Below are positions 7,679 through 15,318 of a DNA stretch of 52,327 bases, piece by piece. This stretch comes from Caryophanales bacterium UBA6865. GTDB lineage: Bacteria > Bacillota_I > Bacilli_A > RFN20 > CAG-826. The stretch spans positions 1 through 52,327 of the forward strand of contig DKCV01000008.1 in the NCBI GenBank assembly GCA_002449265.1, written 5' to 3'. The notes beneath the pieces are model-generated. The model ran no database searches. It was given only the letters and a program-made list of their open reading frames with translations, and was not told where the DNA came from. Each line of letters begins with the position of its first letter. Within the stretch, counting starts at the first letter, position 1. The translations under genes were made by a program, and so were the position numbers.

Positions 7679-9178
7679 ATGAAATTACTTCAAAAATTTA
7701 AGAATTTGTTCAATCCCGTTGACCTTACTAGCGGAAATATTGGCAAGAGTTTGATCACCTTTTTAATCCCGATTGTATTATCGATGCTTTTTCAGCAGTT
7801 TTATACCCTGACCGACGCGATGATTGTTGGGCAAACACTTTCGGAAGCGGAAGTCGCTGGAGTCAATAGCAGCGCACCTCTAGTTTATATCGTGCTTCAG
7901 TTCGGAATCGGATGTACAGCTGGATTTGCGGTTGTCGTCAGTGAAAAGATCGGCATGAAAGATTATGGCGGGGTGAGAAAGAGCTATTTTGCGCAGATTG
8001 TATTAGGGCTAATTATCTCCGCAGTTCTCACCGCGATTGGCATTATCATGATTCCTCCAATGCTTCGTTGGATTGGCATTACTCCTTCTACCGTCGACCC
8101 TTATATGCAAGCGGAATACGAAGCGGCCTATACTTATCTTATTTTCATTTACGCCGGCATTATCTTACAAGTGTTCTATAACCTTATTGTTTCCGTTTTA
8201 CGCGCGATGGGTGATAGCTTTGCCCCATTTATGTTTCTCGTTGGAGGAACATTATTAAATGTCGGGCTCGATTTGTTGTTCATTATTACCTTCAATTGGG
8301 GCGTAGCAGGAAGTGCGATAGCAACTGTTCTTTCCCAAGGCTTAGCCGCATTAGGCGCGATGATATACGGATATAAGAAATACGAAATATTGCGGATTAG
8401 AAAATGCGATTTTAAATCGCCATTAAAATTCTATGGCCACCACTTATATAATGGCTTACCACTCGGCTTCCAATTCAGCGTATTAGAGATCGGTATCATC
8501 ATTATGCAAGCGGCCGTGATTGCTTTTGACATCTCACCAGCCGGAGGGATGGTTCCAGGACTCCCTGCCCAAATGGGATATGGAGCGGGCTGCAAAATCG
8601 TTAATTTGCTCATGACAATCCTTATGGGATTAGGCACTGCCGTCTTATCCTTTACGAGCCAAAACCTAGGAGCTGGAAACTATAAACGCATCAAAAAGGG
8701 TTTAGTAACCTCATTATGGATCGGCTTAGGAATGTGGGCATTTATTGTTATCGTTGGCTTAAGCTTAACGGTTGGCGGGGCTTATCAATATCTTTTCTTA
8801 AGTGCTTCTAAAGTCAATGGGGAGTCCTTACGCTACGGAAACACCTATTTGTATGTATCCATCCCTTGCATGGGCATTCTCATGGTTCTATTTATCGTAA
8901 GAAACTTACTACAAGGATTACAAAAGCCATTATGGCCGTTTCTAAGCGGGGTTGGTGAATTATTAGCGCGAAGCTTAATCTGCTTATTTCTCCCTGCTTT
9001 ATTCAATGGTGGGCCTATCAATAGCGAGGCTAGCACTTTAGCGTTCGCCGTTGTGAGTAGCGCTGATCCCGCCGCCTGGGTATTCAATGTTCTAATCTCT
9101 ATTTTCCCAATGTTCTATTACTTAAAGAAGTTCTCGAAATTAGAAGAGAGTCAATCAAAAGAAATTTCGCGTAATTAA
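7679..9178 (+). CDS. MATE-family multidrug/metabolite efflux transporter
   Basis: This is a polytopic inner-membrane antiporter with about 12 membrane segments, of the MATE (NorM/DinF) type, exporting drugs or metabolites against Na+ or H+. The 499 residues begin with a short cytoplasmic lead and then PVDLTSGNIGKSLITFLIPI, a typical MATE start. The family-like segments FQQFYTLTDAMIVG and VLRAMGDSFAPF are present. It stands alone: the upstream 170 bp hold the divergent RNA/tRNA promoter, and 358 bp separate it from the ABC importer. No clear Shine-Dalgarno precedes the ATG. Substrate unknown. Confidence 0.9.
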   Translation: MKLLQKFKNLFNPVDLTSGNIGKSLITFLIPIVLSMLFQQFYTLTDAMIVGQTLSEAEVAGVNSSAPLVYIVLQFGIGCTAGFAVVVSEKIGMKDYGGVRKSYFAQIVLGLIISAVLTAIGIIMIPPMLRWIGITPSTVDPYMQAEYEAAYTYLIFIYAGIILQVFYNLIVSVLRAMGDSFAPFMFLVGGTLLNVGLDLLFIITFNWGVAGSAIATVLSQGLAALGAMIYGYKKYEILRIRKCDFKSPLKFYGHHLYNGLPLGFQFSVLEIGIIIMQAAVIAFDISPAGGMVPGLPAQMGYGAGCKIVNLLMTILMGLGTAVLSFTSQNLGAGNYKRIKKGLVTSLWIGLGMWAFIVIVGLSLTVGGAYQYLFLSASKVNGESLRYGNTYLYVSIPCMGILMVLFIVRNLLQGLQKPLWPFLSGVGELLARSLICLFLPALFNGGPINSEASTLAFAVVSSADPAAWVFNVLISIFPMFYYLKKFSKLEESQSKEISRN

Positions 9179-9424
9179 CCAAAGATTCTTTTGAATACAC
9201 CGAAAATAAGCGGAAAAACAATTGAGTTTTTAATTTTGTAAAATTGAACAATAAAAGTCGTATTGACGAGTTAATAATCAAGATTCTTTAACTAAACATG
9301 CTAGCACCCGACAAAAAAGGCGAAAATATTTTTTTGTAGAAAACGGTTTCTTTTTAAGTTGTGCTATTACATTAACTTTAGAAAGGATATACTCATAGCG
9401 AAACCGAAACAATATGATGGTATT
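9179..9424 (+). other. A/T-rich intergenic region ahead of the phn-like operon
   Basis: No gene is visible here. It is strongly A/T-rich and should contain the promoter of the downstream importer. The best -10 candidate is TATACT at about 9389-9394, without a good -35. CGGTTTC near 9345 is complementary to GAAACCG near 9400. No clear terminator for the MATE gene was found. Confidence 0.4.
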
Positions 9425-9474
9425 GCGAATGACTAAACCCAATCCTATCAAAAGGGATTAGTCTCGCTTTTTTT
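9425..9474 (+). terminator. Intrinsic terminator in the leader of the PhnDCEE operon (possible attenuator)
   Basis: GCGA (9425-9428) plus GACTAAACCC (9431-9440) pair with GGGATTAGTC (9454-9463) plus TCGC (9464-9467), followed by seven T. The stem has one A-A mismatch and a two-base bulge. A small hairpin CAATA-TGATGG-TATTG (9410-9425) precedes it and shares one base. It lies 62 bp upstream of the start codon, after a probable promoter, so it may control read-through. No known riboswitch class was recognised. Confidence 0.7.
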
Positions 9475-9536
9475 CTTCAAATTTGTTTAATGGTTTCTAA
9501 ATGAATTAGGGACACAATCCCAAGAGGAACAAAAAC

Positions 9537-10694
9537 ATGCAAAAAAAGAAATTTGCAACTTCTCTCATCATGGGCGGACTCATTTTGTCAGCCGCTCTCG
9601 TTGGCTGTGGCAATGACGATGCCAAGCTTGAAGACGACAAGATCATTACTTTACAACTCGTCCCATCCAACTCCCCAGCTACTCTTTTGACTAACGCGCA
9701 AAAGCTCACTCCAATTCTTGAAAAGCTCGTTCCGGGGTACAAATTCAATATTTCCGTTTCTACAAGCTATGCCGCTGCTGCTACTGCTCTTTGGAACGGA
9801 CAACTCGATGGCGCTTTCCTTCCTGCTGGCAACTATGCCCAAGTAACGAAAGAACATCCTGGAAAAATTGATGTCCTTCTTTCCGCCACTCGTGCTGGTT
9901 ATAAAGTCCAAGCCGAAGATTTCCCAGGCTTCGATGATGAAGCCAAAGAGAAACAACGCAACGCGATGAACGGCAAAGGTGGCTATGAATATCGTGGACA
10001 ACAAAGTACCACTGAAGTTTCTTACTATTCTTCCATTATCATGTGCTTACGCGATTCCGAAAGAACCAAACTCGGCAAAGGAAAGCTCGACCTTAATGGT
10101 GATGGTGATGTTACCATTGAAGAAGTTAAACAAGCCGGTGCGGTCATCGGGCATATGGGCGTTGGTTCTAGCGCAGGATATAACTATCCATCGAAATACC
10201 TTGTCGATCATGGCTTTACGAAAGGCTTTGTCGATGGTGATGAATATGATGCTCTTTCCGAAGAAGATAAAAAACTCGCGGTTAAAGGCGTCATCACTCC
10301 TAGCTACCCAGCCGCTGTTGATGGTTTAATGGATGGCACTTATGATGTTGTCTGTGGCTTTATGGATATCCGTTATGGGAGTGCCTATGTTCAAGCCACT
10401 AGCAAATACAAAGGTGATGACAAACTCTTTACGAACACTTACACCGTTGCTATCACCGATCCTATCTTCAATGATACTTTAAGCGTCTATTCTAGAATCG
10501 CTGATACCAAGCGCGCTGCCATCAAAGAAGCTTTCACAAAAGCCGTTAAAGATGGTGATATCAAGACTGAAGATACTGGTGCTTATTACCTCTATCAAAT
10601 CTATTCTCACACTGGTTACGCTGACGCAGACGATAAGAACTATGACAGCGCCCGTGCGATGTACGATTGGATGAAAGAAAACAAACTTGCTTAA
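9537..10694 (+). CDS. phnD: PhnD-like substrate-binding lipoprotein with EF-hand-like insert
   Basis: This is the extracytoplasmic binding protein of a phosphate/phosphonate-type ABC importer. The signal peptide ends in the lipobox LVGC, with the lipidated cysteine at residue 24. The bilobal fold begins with LVPSNSPATL (41-50) and has the PhnD-like segment ALWNGQLDGAFLPA (84-97). Residues 185-196 read DLNGDGDVTIEE, a textbook EF-hand calcium loop (D185, N187, D189, G190, D191, E196), which is unusual in this family. The start has an AGAGGA ribosome site. It is the first gene of phnD-C-E-E. No phosphonate-degrading enzymes are nearby, and the related Mycoplasma p37 protein binds thiamine pyrophosphate, so the true substrate is open. 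Confidence 0.85.
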   Translation: MQKKKFATSLIMGGLILSAALVGCGNDDAKLEDDKIITLQLVPSNSPATLLTNAQKLTPILEKLVPGYKFNISVSTSYAAAATALWNGQLDGAFLPAGNYAQVTKEHPGKIDVLLSATRAGYKVQAEDFPGFDDEAKEKQRNAMNGKGGYEYRGQQSTTEVSYYSSIIMCLRDSERTKLGKGKLDLNGDGDVTIEEVKQAGAVIGHMGVGSSAGYNYPSKYLVDHGFTKGFVDGDEYDALSEEDKKLAVKGVITPSYPAAVDGLMDGTYDVVCGFMDIRYGSAYVQATSKYKGDDKLFTNTYTVAITDPIFNDTLSVYSRIADTKRAAIKEAFTKAVKDGDIKTEDTGAYYLYQIYSHTGYADADDKNYDSARAMYDWMKENKLA

Positions 10695-10741
10695 TTTGCT
10701 AGCAAACTTAAAACAATAAATGCGTTTGCCGAGGAAAGACT

Positions 10742-11533
10742 ATGATTGAACTTAAAAATGTAACCAAAATTTATCCCAATGGTTTTAAAGCCCTTACGGA
10801 TGTCAATTTGACAGTGAATGATGGGGAGTTTGTTTCAATCATCGGTCTTTCCGGAGCAGGCAAGTCAACTTTGATTCGCTGTATTAATAAAATGCACGAT
10901 ATTCAAAAAGGACAAATACTTATCGATGGAGTTGACATCGCTTCTTTAAAAGGCAAGGCATTGAGAGAAGAACGCCGCTCTATCGGTATGATTTTCCAAT
11001 CCTTCAATCTCGTAAAAAGAAGCAGTGTTTATCAAAACGTCTTAGCAGGTAGAGTTGGGTATCACAATACCTTTGAAACTCTATTCGGAATCTACACCAA
11101 AGAGGAAAAACTCCTTGCGCTAAGAAGTCTTGATAAACTCGGAATTTTAGACAAGGCTTATACAAGAGCCGATCAACTTTCGGGCGGGCAGCAGCAGCGC
11201 GTTGCTTTAGCGCGTGCCTTAACGCAAGAACCGAAATTGATTTTAGCCGATGAACCAGTCGCTTCTCTTGACCCTGTCACTACAATTTCAGTCATGGACG
11301 ATTTCCAAAGAATCAACAAAATGGGAATCACCATTATTGCAAATATGCACCACGTTGATTTGGCAAAACGCTATAGTACCCGAATTATCGGCATCAAAGA
11401 AGGAAGAATCGTCTTTGATGGAAAACCAGAAGAAGTAAACGATGAAGTTACTTTAAAAATCTATGGGCGTCCACTTAACAAAAGTGAAACATTAGGCGGC
11501 GCGAGCGCTTCGCTAGAAAAAGAGGCCAAATAA
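10742..11533 (+). CDS. phnC: PhnC-like ABC transporter ATP-binding protein
   Basis: This is the cytoplasmic ATPase that drives the importer. The 263 residues contain Walker A GLSGAGKST (about 35-43), the Q-loop in MIFQSFN, the ABC signature LSGGQQQR, Walker B LILADEPVASLDP and the switch histidine in NMHHVD. The length and the MIELKNVTKIYPNG start are normal for PhnC. It lies 47 bp after phnD, and its stop overlaps the start of the first permease by one base (TAATG). Confidence 0.93.
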   Translation: MIELKNVTKIYPNGFKALTDVNLTVNDGEFVSIIGLSGAGKSTLIRCINKMHDIQKGQILIDGVDIASLKGKALREERRSIGMIFQSFNLVKRSSVYQNVLAGRVGYHNTFETLFGIYTKEEKLLALRSLDKLGILDKAYTRADQLSGGQQQRVALARALTQEPKLILADEPVASLDPVTTISVMDDFQRINKMGITIIANMHHVDLAKRYSTRIIGIKEGRIVFDGKPEEVNDEVTLKIYGRPLNKSETLGGASASLEKEAK

Positions 11534-12498
11534 TGACTCGTTTAAGTGAGCAAGAAAGAAATGTACAGCGTATCGAAAAGAACGTGGAAAAAGAAAAACG
11601 TAAGGAGGCCCGCCAAGCGAAGCGAAAAGCACTTTACGAAAAAATTTTTTATCGTGATCAAACTGTCGATCTTTCAATTGCTCAAGATGGCAGTGACATC
11701 CGAGTATTGAAGAAAAGAAACTTCGTTTTGCCACTACTTATCTTACTTGCAATTGTTTTCTTAATTACCATCTCAGTTCTTTCCATGTCACATGGGAGGG
11801 TCCGCTTTAATTGGGAAGGTATTTCTTACATTTTGTCTTCTTTATTCACTCCAAAAAAGAACAGCACAAACGACTGGAATGGTTGGTGGGCATATATGTT
11901 CGATACCGCTGTTCCAACAATTTGGCGCACAATCGAAATGTGCTTTATCGCAACGGTTATCGGTTCGATAATTTCTATTCCTGTTTATTATTTAAGCGCT
12001 AGAAACATCGCGAAAAAGGCCTATATCTATGAACCGGTGCGCGTCGTAAATACTTTCTTGCGAACCATTCCAATGCTTCTATATGCCCTACTTTTCTTAA
12101 AAGTTTGGGGTATTGGTTCGTTAGCTGGTATTGCAGCGATGACTGTATTTACTTTAGGCATTATGTATCAAATGATGTACGAATATATCGAAACGCTAGA
12201 AATGAACCCATTTGAGGCAATTCAAGCAGCTGGCGGAAGAAACTTACAAAACGTGAGACTTGGACTTCATCCATCCATTAAACCGATGTTTTTTGCAAAC
12301 TTCTTCTACACGTTTGAAATCAATATCCGCGCTAGCGTTATCTTAGGATATGTTGGTGCGGGCGGATATGGCTTACAGCTTGATATGTTAACTGGTAACG
12401 AAAGCTATGATAAAGTTGGCGCATTATTAGTGCCTCTATTTGTGGTAGTAATCACACTCCAAATCGTCACCAATATTATTTCGAGGAAATTACGATGA
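11533..12498 (+). CDS. phnE: PhnE-like ABC transporter permease 1
   Basis: This is one of two membrane subunits of the importer. About 60 charged cytoplasmic residues precede the first membrane segment, which is longer than usual. Six or so membrane segments follow. The ATPase-contacting EAA-type loop is EAIQAAGGRNLQNVRLG, followed by NIRASVILGYVGAGGYG, which is characteristic of PhnE. Its end overlaps the next permease by 4 bp (ATGA), so the two are translationally coupled. Confidence 0.9.
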   Translation: MTRLSEQERNVQRIEKNVEKEKRKEARQAKRKALYEKIFYRDQTVDLSIAQDGSDIRVLKKRNFVLPLLILLAIVFLITISVLSMSHGRVRFNWEGISYILSSLFTPKKNSTNDWNGWWAYMFDTAVPTIWRTIEMCFIATVIGSIISIPVYYLSARNIAKKAYIYEPVRVVNTFLRTIPMLLYALLFLKVWGIGSLAGIAAMTVFTLGIMYQMMYEYIETLEMNPFEAIQAAGGRNLQNVRLGLHPSIKPMFFANFFYTFEINIRASVILGYVGAGGYGLQLDMLTGNESYDKVGALLVPLFVVVITLQIVTNIISRKLR

Positions 12499-13424
12499 GC
12501 GGGTTAGAGATTACATCCATAACAGCAGCGTGCCTTTTAATTGCCGCTGCCATATCGGTTATGCTCATGGAGCACTTTGCAACAAAAAAGGCGACAACCT
12601 ATTCTTCCGTTGGAGAAGCGTACAAGAAGCGTCCTTATGGCTGGATTAGTAACATTTTCATGGTACTAGCTCTAATATTCACGATGCTTTACATGCATCA
12701 AGATTTGGGCCTATCAGACCAATTCAAAAATAATCTTCCAAGATGGGATTCCATCGGTTATATGCTCGGAAACCTATTCAATATTGATTGGTCCTATTTT
12801 ATCGGTACTGGTTCTTATACGTTTGAGCAAGGTGTTGTATATCAACTCGTTCAAACTTTCGGGATTGCGTTTTTAGGGACGTTCGTCGCTTCGATTATCG
12901 CCCTTCCGTTTGGATTATTTTCCTCACACAAATTATTTGGAAAATGGGCTTGGCCATTTGAAATACTTCTTATCTGTATTCGTACCTTCCCGGAACTTTT
13001 ATTCGGTATTATCCTAGTCTCTTTAACCGGTATTAATTCATTTACTGGCGTGCTTGTTTTGGGAATACATTCGATTGGTATGATCGGAAAACTCTATAGC
13101 GAACAAGTCGATGATATCTCAATGGAACCACTAGAAGCATTAAATGCGGCCGGTGCTAATTCTATCCAACGCACTCAGCTCGCCGTTATGCCTCAAGTTA
13201 TTCCAAATTTCTTAAGCGTTGCGATTTATCGATTAGATATCAATTTACGAACCGCAACCATTCTAGGTGTCGTTGTTGGTGATAAATGCGGTATCGGGTT
13301 CTCTTTGTCTTACTTAGCTAACGAAAACCAATGGTCAAGATTAGGCGCTTGCGTTCTTGGAATCGTTATCTTGGTTGTCGCAGTAGATGCCTTATCTAGC
13401 CAATTAAGAAAAAAGCTTATCTAA
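12495..13424 (+). CDS. phnE: PhnE-like ABC transporter permease 2
   Basis: This is the second membrane subunit and probably forms a heterodimer with the preceding permease. The 309 residues start with a membrane segment and lack the long charged lead of permease 1. The EAA-type loop is EALNAAGANSIQRTQLA, followed by NLRTATILGVVVGDKCGIGF. It is the last gene of the operon, followed by an intrinsic terminator. Confidence 0.9.
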   Translation: MSGLEITSITAACLLIAAAISVMLMEHFATKKATTYSSVGEAYKKRPYGWISNIFMVLALIFTMLYMHQDLGLSDQFKNNLPRWDSIGYMLGNLFNIDWSYFIGTGSYTFEQGVVYQLVQTFGIAFLGTFVASIIALPFGLFSSHKLFGKWAWPFEILLICIRTFPELLFGIILVSLTGINSFTGVLVLGIHSIGMIGKLYSEQVDDISMEPLEALNAAGANSIQRTQLAVMPQVIPNFLSVAIYRLDINLRTATILGVVVGDKCGIGFSLSYLANENQWSRLGACVLGIVILVVAVDALSSQLRKKLI

Positions 13425-13446
13425 GAGTTAACTTCTCAAATCAAAG

Positions 13447-13478
13447 CCATCAAGAACGAAAAAACTTGGTGGTTTTTT
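13447..13478 (+). terminator. Intrinsic terminator of the phn-like operon
   Basis: CCATCAAG (13447-13454) pairs with CTTGGTGG (13465-13472) with one wobble and is followed by six T. It lies 23 bp after the second permease. Confidence 0.8.
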
Positions 13479-13846
13479 CATATAAAGCAATATTAAAGAC
13501 GCTAGGACCGCAAAATGTTTTAAATTAGTATTTTTAATGCGACTTAAAGCCGTTTGGAAGCCTCTTGCTATTATTTTTATATGGTAGACAAACAAATGCC
13601 AATTCTTCAATTTCTACCATGAAATTGTACAAACCTATAAAGCACAAGATATTTTTTCTAACAACCGAAGAATTTCACAAAATAATAAGCACGTTTAAAC
13701 GCAAGCTTTTTAGAGATTAGTAAATTAGAAAGTTCGTTTCACACAATTAAATTACATTCATTTAGCAGCGAATTCATCCAAAAATACAAGTCATAAAACC
13801 AGGACAGAAAACGAAAAGTTTATAAGTGGCTAAAGATAATAACGAA
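13479..13846. other. Gene-free A/T-rich region with one inverted repeat
   Basis: No gene is supported here. The only marked structure is an exact 8-bp inverted repeat, ATGGTAGA (13581-13588) and TCTACCAT (13613-13620), separated by 24 bases. No terminator was found for the kinase gene that ends at 13847 on the minus strand. Confidence 0.45.
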
Positions 13847-14464
13847 TTATTCCTCGCTCCGTTCTTTTATAAACGTAGCAAGCACTTTAGCGAGCTTTTT
13901 AAGGTCCATGCCTGTGGTATTGATGATAAGGTCATAATTACTCTTATCGCCCCAAGATTGGCCCGTATAAAATTCGTAATATCCTTTTCTCTTTTTATCG
14001 ATAGAACGGATGTTCTTGGCAATCTCCTTGTCGGAAAGACTTTCTCCGTCTTTCTCACGGGTTTTGCAGCGTTCAATCTTAGACTTACTATCCGCATAAA
14101 CGAATATTCTTAAAGGCTTGAGATCACGAAGAATGTAATCCGCGCAGCGCCCGATAATGACACAATCCGAACGGTTCGCTAAATCTTTTATTACATCTGC
14201 TTGGGCGGCAAAAACATCAATTGACTGCTCTAAATGGGGATCTGCTAAAGGAGCCCACGAATTCCCATAATGAATCGGAAATAAAGGAATGGGGCGATTT
14301 TCGGTTACTTCTTCAATATATTCTTTTGAAAATGGGGTCTTATGCTCAATCTCAAGAATGATCTCTTTGTCGTAATAAGCGATGCCTAATTCATCCGCTA
14401 AACGTCTTCCTAATTCACGACCGCCACTACCAAATTCTCGAGCAATCGTAATCACCATCTTCAT
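13847..14464 (-). CDS. Cytidylate kinase-like protein (Cytidylate_kin2 type)
   Basis: This 205-residue protein belongs to the cytidylate-kinase-like P-loop family. It begins MKMVITIAREFGSGGRELG, the family's modified phosphate-binding loop, which lacks the usual GKS/T. It also has YYDKEII (about 30-36), VIIGRCADYIL and the arginine-rich lid EIAKNIRSIDKKRKGYYE. True CMP kinases carry a standard loop, so the natural substrate of this group is uncertain. An AAAGAGGT ribosome site precedes the ATG, and a TATAAT box lies at 14487-14492. The promoter region contains one of two identical operator-like sites flanking tetR, so TetR control is likely. Confidence 0.85.
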   Translation of the reverse strand: MKMVITIAREFGSGGRELGRRLADELGIAYYDKEIILEIEHKTPFSKEYIEEVTENRPIPLFPIHYGNSWAPLADPHLEQSIDVFAAQADVIKDLANRSDCVIIGRCADYILRDLKPLRIFVYADSKSKIERCKTREKDGESLSDKEIAKNIRSIDKKRKGYYEFYTGQSWGDKSNYDLIINTTGMDLKKLAKVLATFIKERSEE

Positions 14465-14486
14465 AAGATTAATACCTCTTTAAAAT

Positions 14487-14492
14487 ATTATA
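14487..14492 (-). promoter_or_regulatory. -10 box of the cytidylate-kinase-like gene
   Basis: A perfect TATAAT on the minus strand lies 22 bp upstream of the start codon. The -35 match is weak (GCGACA at 15-bp spacing), consistent with a regulated promoter. The operator-like site at 14528-14547 lies further upstream. Confidence 0.55.
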
Positions 14493-14527
14493 ACATTTCT
14501 AAATTTTTGTCGCTTTTTTAAAACTAG

Positions 14528-14547
14528 TTAATAGACTTTAGTCCATT
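14528..14547. promoter_or_regulatory. Operator-like site, copy 1 (tetR stop / kinase promoter)
   Basis: TTAATAGACTTTAGTCCATT occurs here and again at 15114-15133 with no mismatch. Its centre, GACTTTAGTC, is a perfect dyad. This copy overlaps the last codons and stop of tetR and lies upstream of the kinase -10 box. Confidence 0.65.
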
Positions 14548-15068
14548 TTTTCATTTGTTATTTTCAGTATTTCCAAAATTAAGTTAATCAATTTATTTTT
14601 ATCAGTTCTGCCTTCAAAAGCAAGGTAGCTACGGATGGCACCGTAGATGCCGCTAAAAAGGAACGATCTAAGGTAAATTGCTTTCTCTTTATCTTTTTCT
14701 TTTACTTCAATAAAGGGAGAAAAAGTAGATTCGGCTTTCTTATAAAAATGCCCGTCCCCGATAGCGAAAACGGTTAAAAACTTTTTCTTTTCCTTCGTAA
14801 GAAATGACAAAAAAGATAAGAATCTATCGGATAGTTCACCATTAGACTCGTTCCAAGCGCTTAACGTTTCAGAAACAAGTTGGTCTTCTAAGGCATAAAC
14901 TACGCCCAATAAAGAATAATAGTGAAGATAAAAAGTGGACTTATTAACATCCGCTTCTTCTATTAAATCGTTGATTTTAATGGATTCATAGCCTCTATCT
15001 AAAACGAGTTTAATGAGCGCATTTTGAATCGCGGATTCAGTTTTCTTATGTCTTCTATCAACTGGCAT
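14538..15068 (-). CDS. TetR-family transcriptional regulator
   Basis: This 176-residue repressor-type protein has an N-terminal TetR helix-turn-helix (INDLIEEADVNKSTFYLHY, about residues 32-50) and an all-helical C-terminal ligand/dimer domain that I cannot assign. The ATG at 15068 (MPVDRRHKKT) is chosen over an upstream TTG because the promoter's predicted start coincides with this ATG. It is flanked on both sides by identical 20-bp operator-like sites, one upstream and one over its stop codon next to the kinase promoter. Autoregulation and control of the kinase are therefore likely. Confidence 0.88.
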   Translation of the reverse strand: MPVDRRHKKTESAIQNALIKLVLDRGYESIKINDLIEEADVNKSTFYLHYYSLLGVVYALEDQLVSETLSAWNESNGELSDRFLSFLSFLTKEKKKFLTVFAIGDGHFYKKAESTFSPFIEVKEKDKEKAIYLRSFLFSGIYGAIRSYLAFEGRTDKNKLINLILEILKITNEKMD

Positions 15069-15074
15069 ATCCGT

Positions 15075-15103
15075 ATCATAAATCAAAGAAAAATATACTT
15101 CAA
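15075..15103 (-). promoter_or_regulatory. tetR promoter
   Basis: On the minus strand TTGAAG (15098-15103) and TATGAT (15075-15080) are 17 bp apart. Six bases separate the -10 box from the ATG at 15068, so transcripts from here would be leaderless or nearly so. Confidence 0.65.
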
Positions 15104-15113
15104 CTTTTTTCCA

Positions 15114-15133
15114 TTAATAGACTTTAGTCCATT
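15114..15133. promoter_or_regulatory. Operator-like site, copy 2 (upstream of tetR)
   Basis: An identical copy of the 20-bp site at 14528-14547, with dyad GACT-TT-AGTC at its centre. It ends 10 bp upstream of the tetR -35 box, where binding could affect the tetR promoter. Confidence 0.65.
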
Positions 15134-15262
15134 ATTTATGTTGATAATATCTATTTTATAAATGAAACAAAACAACATTAAGACTGCTAAATAATCTTCA
15201 TTTGTTTCGTTGTCCAGGAACGTAAACAAACCCTATAAACGCTCACATATAAGCGTATGTAC

Positions 15263-15298
15263 AAAAAAGTCCCATATTGAGCTTAATCAATACGGGGC
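15263..15298 (-). terminator. Intrinsic terminator after the diaminopentanoate-dehydrogenase-like gene
   Basis: On the minus strand CCCCGTATTGA pairs with TCAATATGGG (one mismatch) and is followed by ACTTTTTTG. It lies about 20 bp past the stop codon at 15319. Confidence 0.75.
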
Positions 15299-15318
15299 AA
15301 AATACGTTCTAAATAGGC

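Noticed and set aside
9537..13424. A phosphonate utilisation pathway
   Set aside because: Only transport genes are present. No C-P lyase, phosphonatase or related enzyme is nearby, so only the transporter type is claimed.
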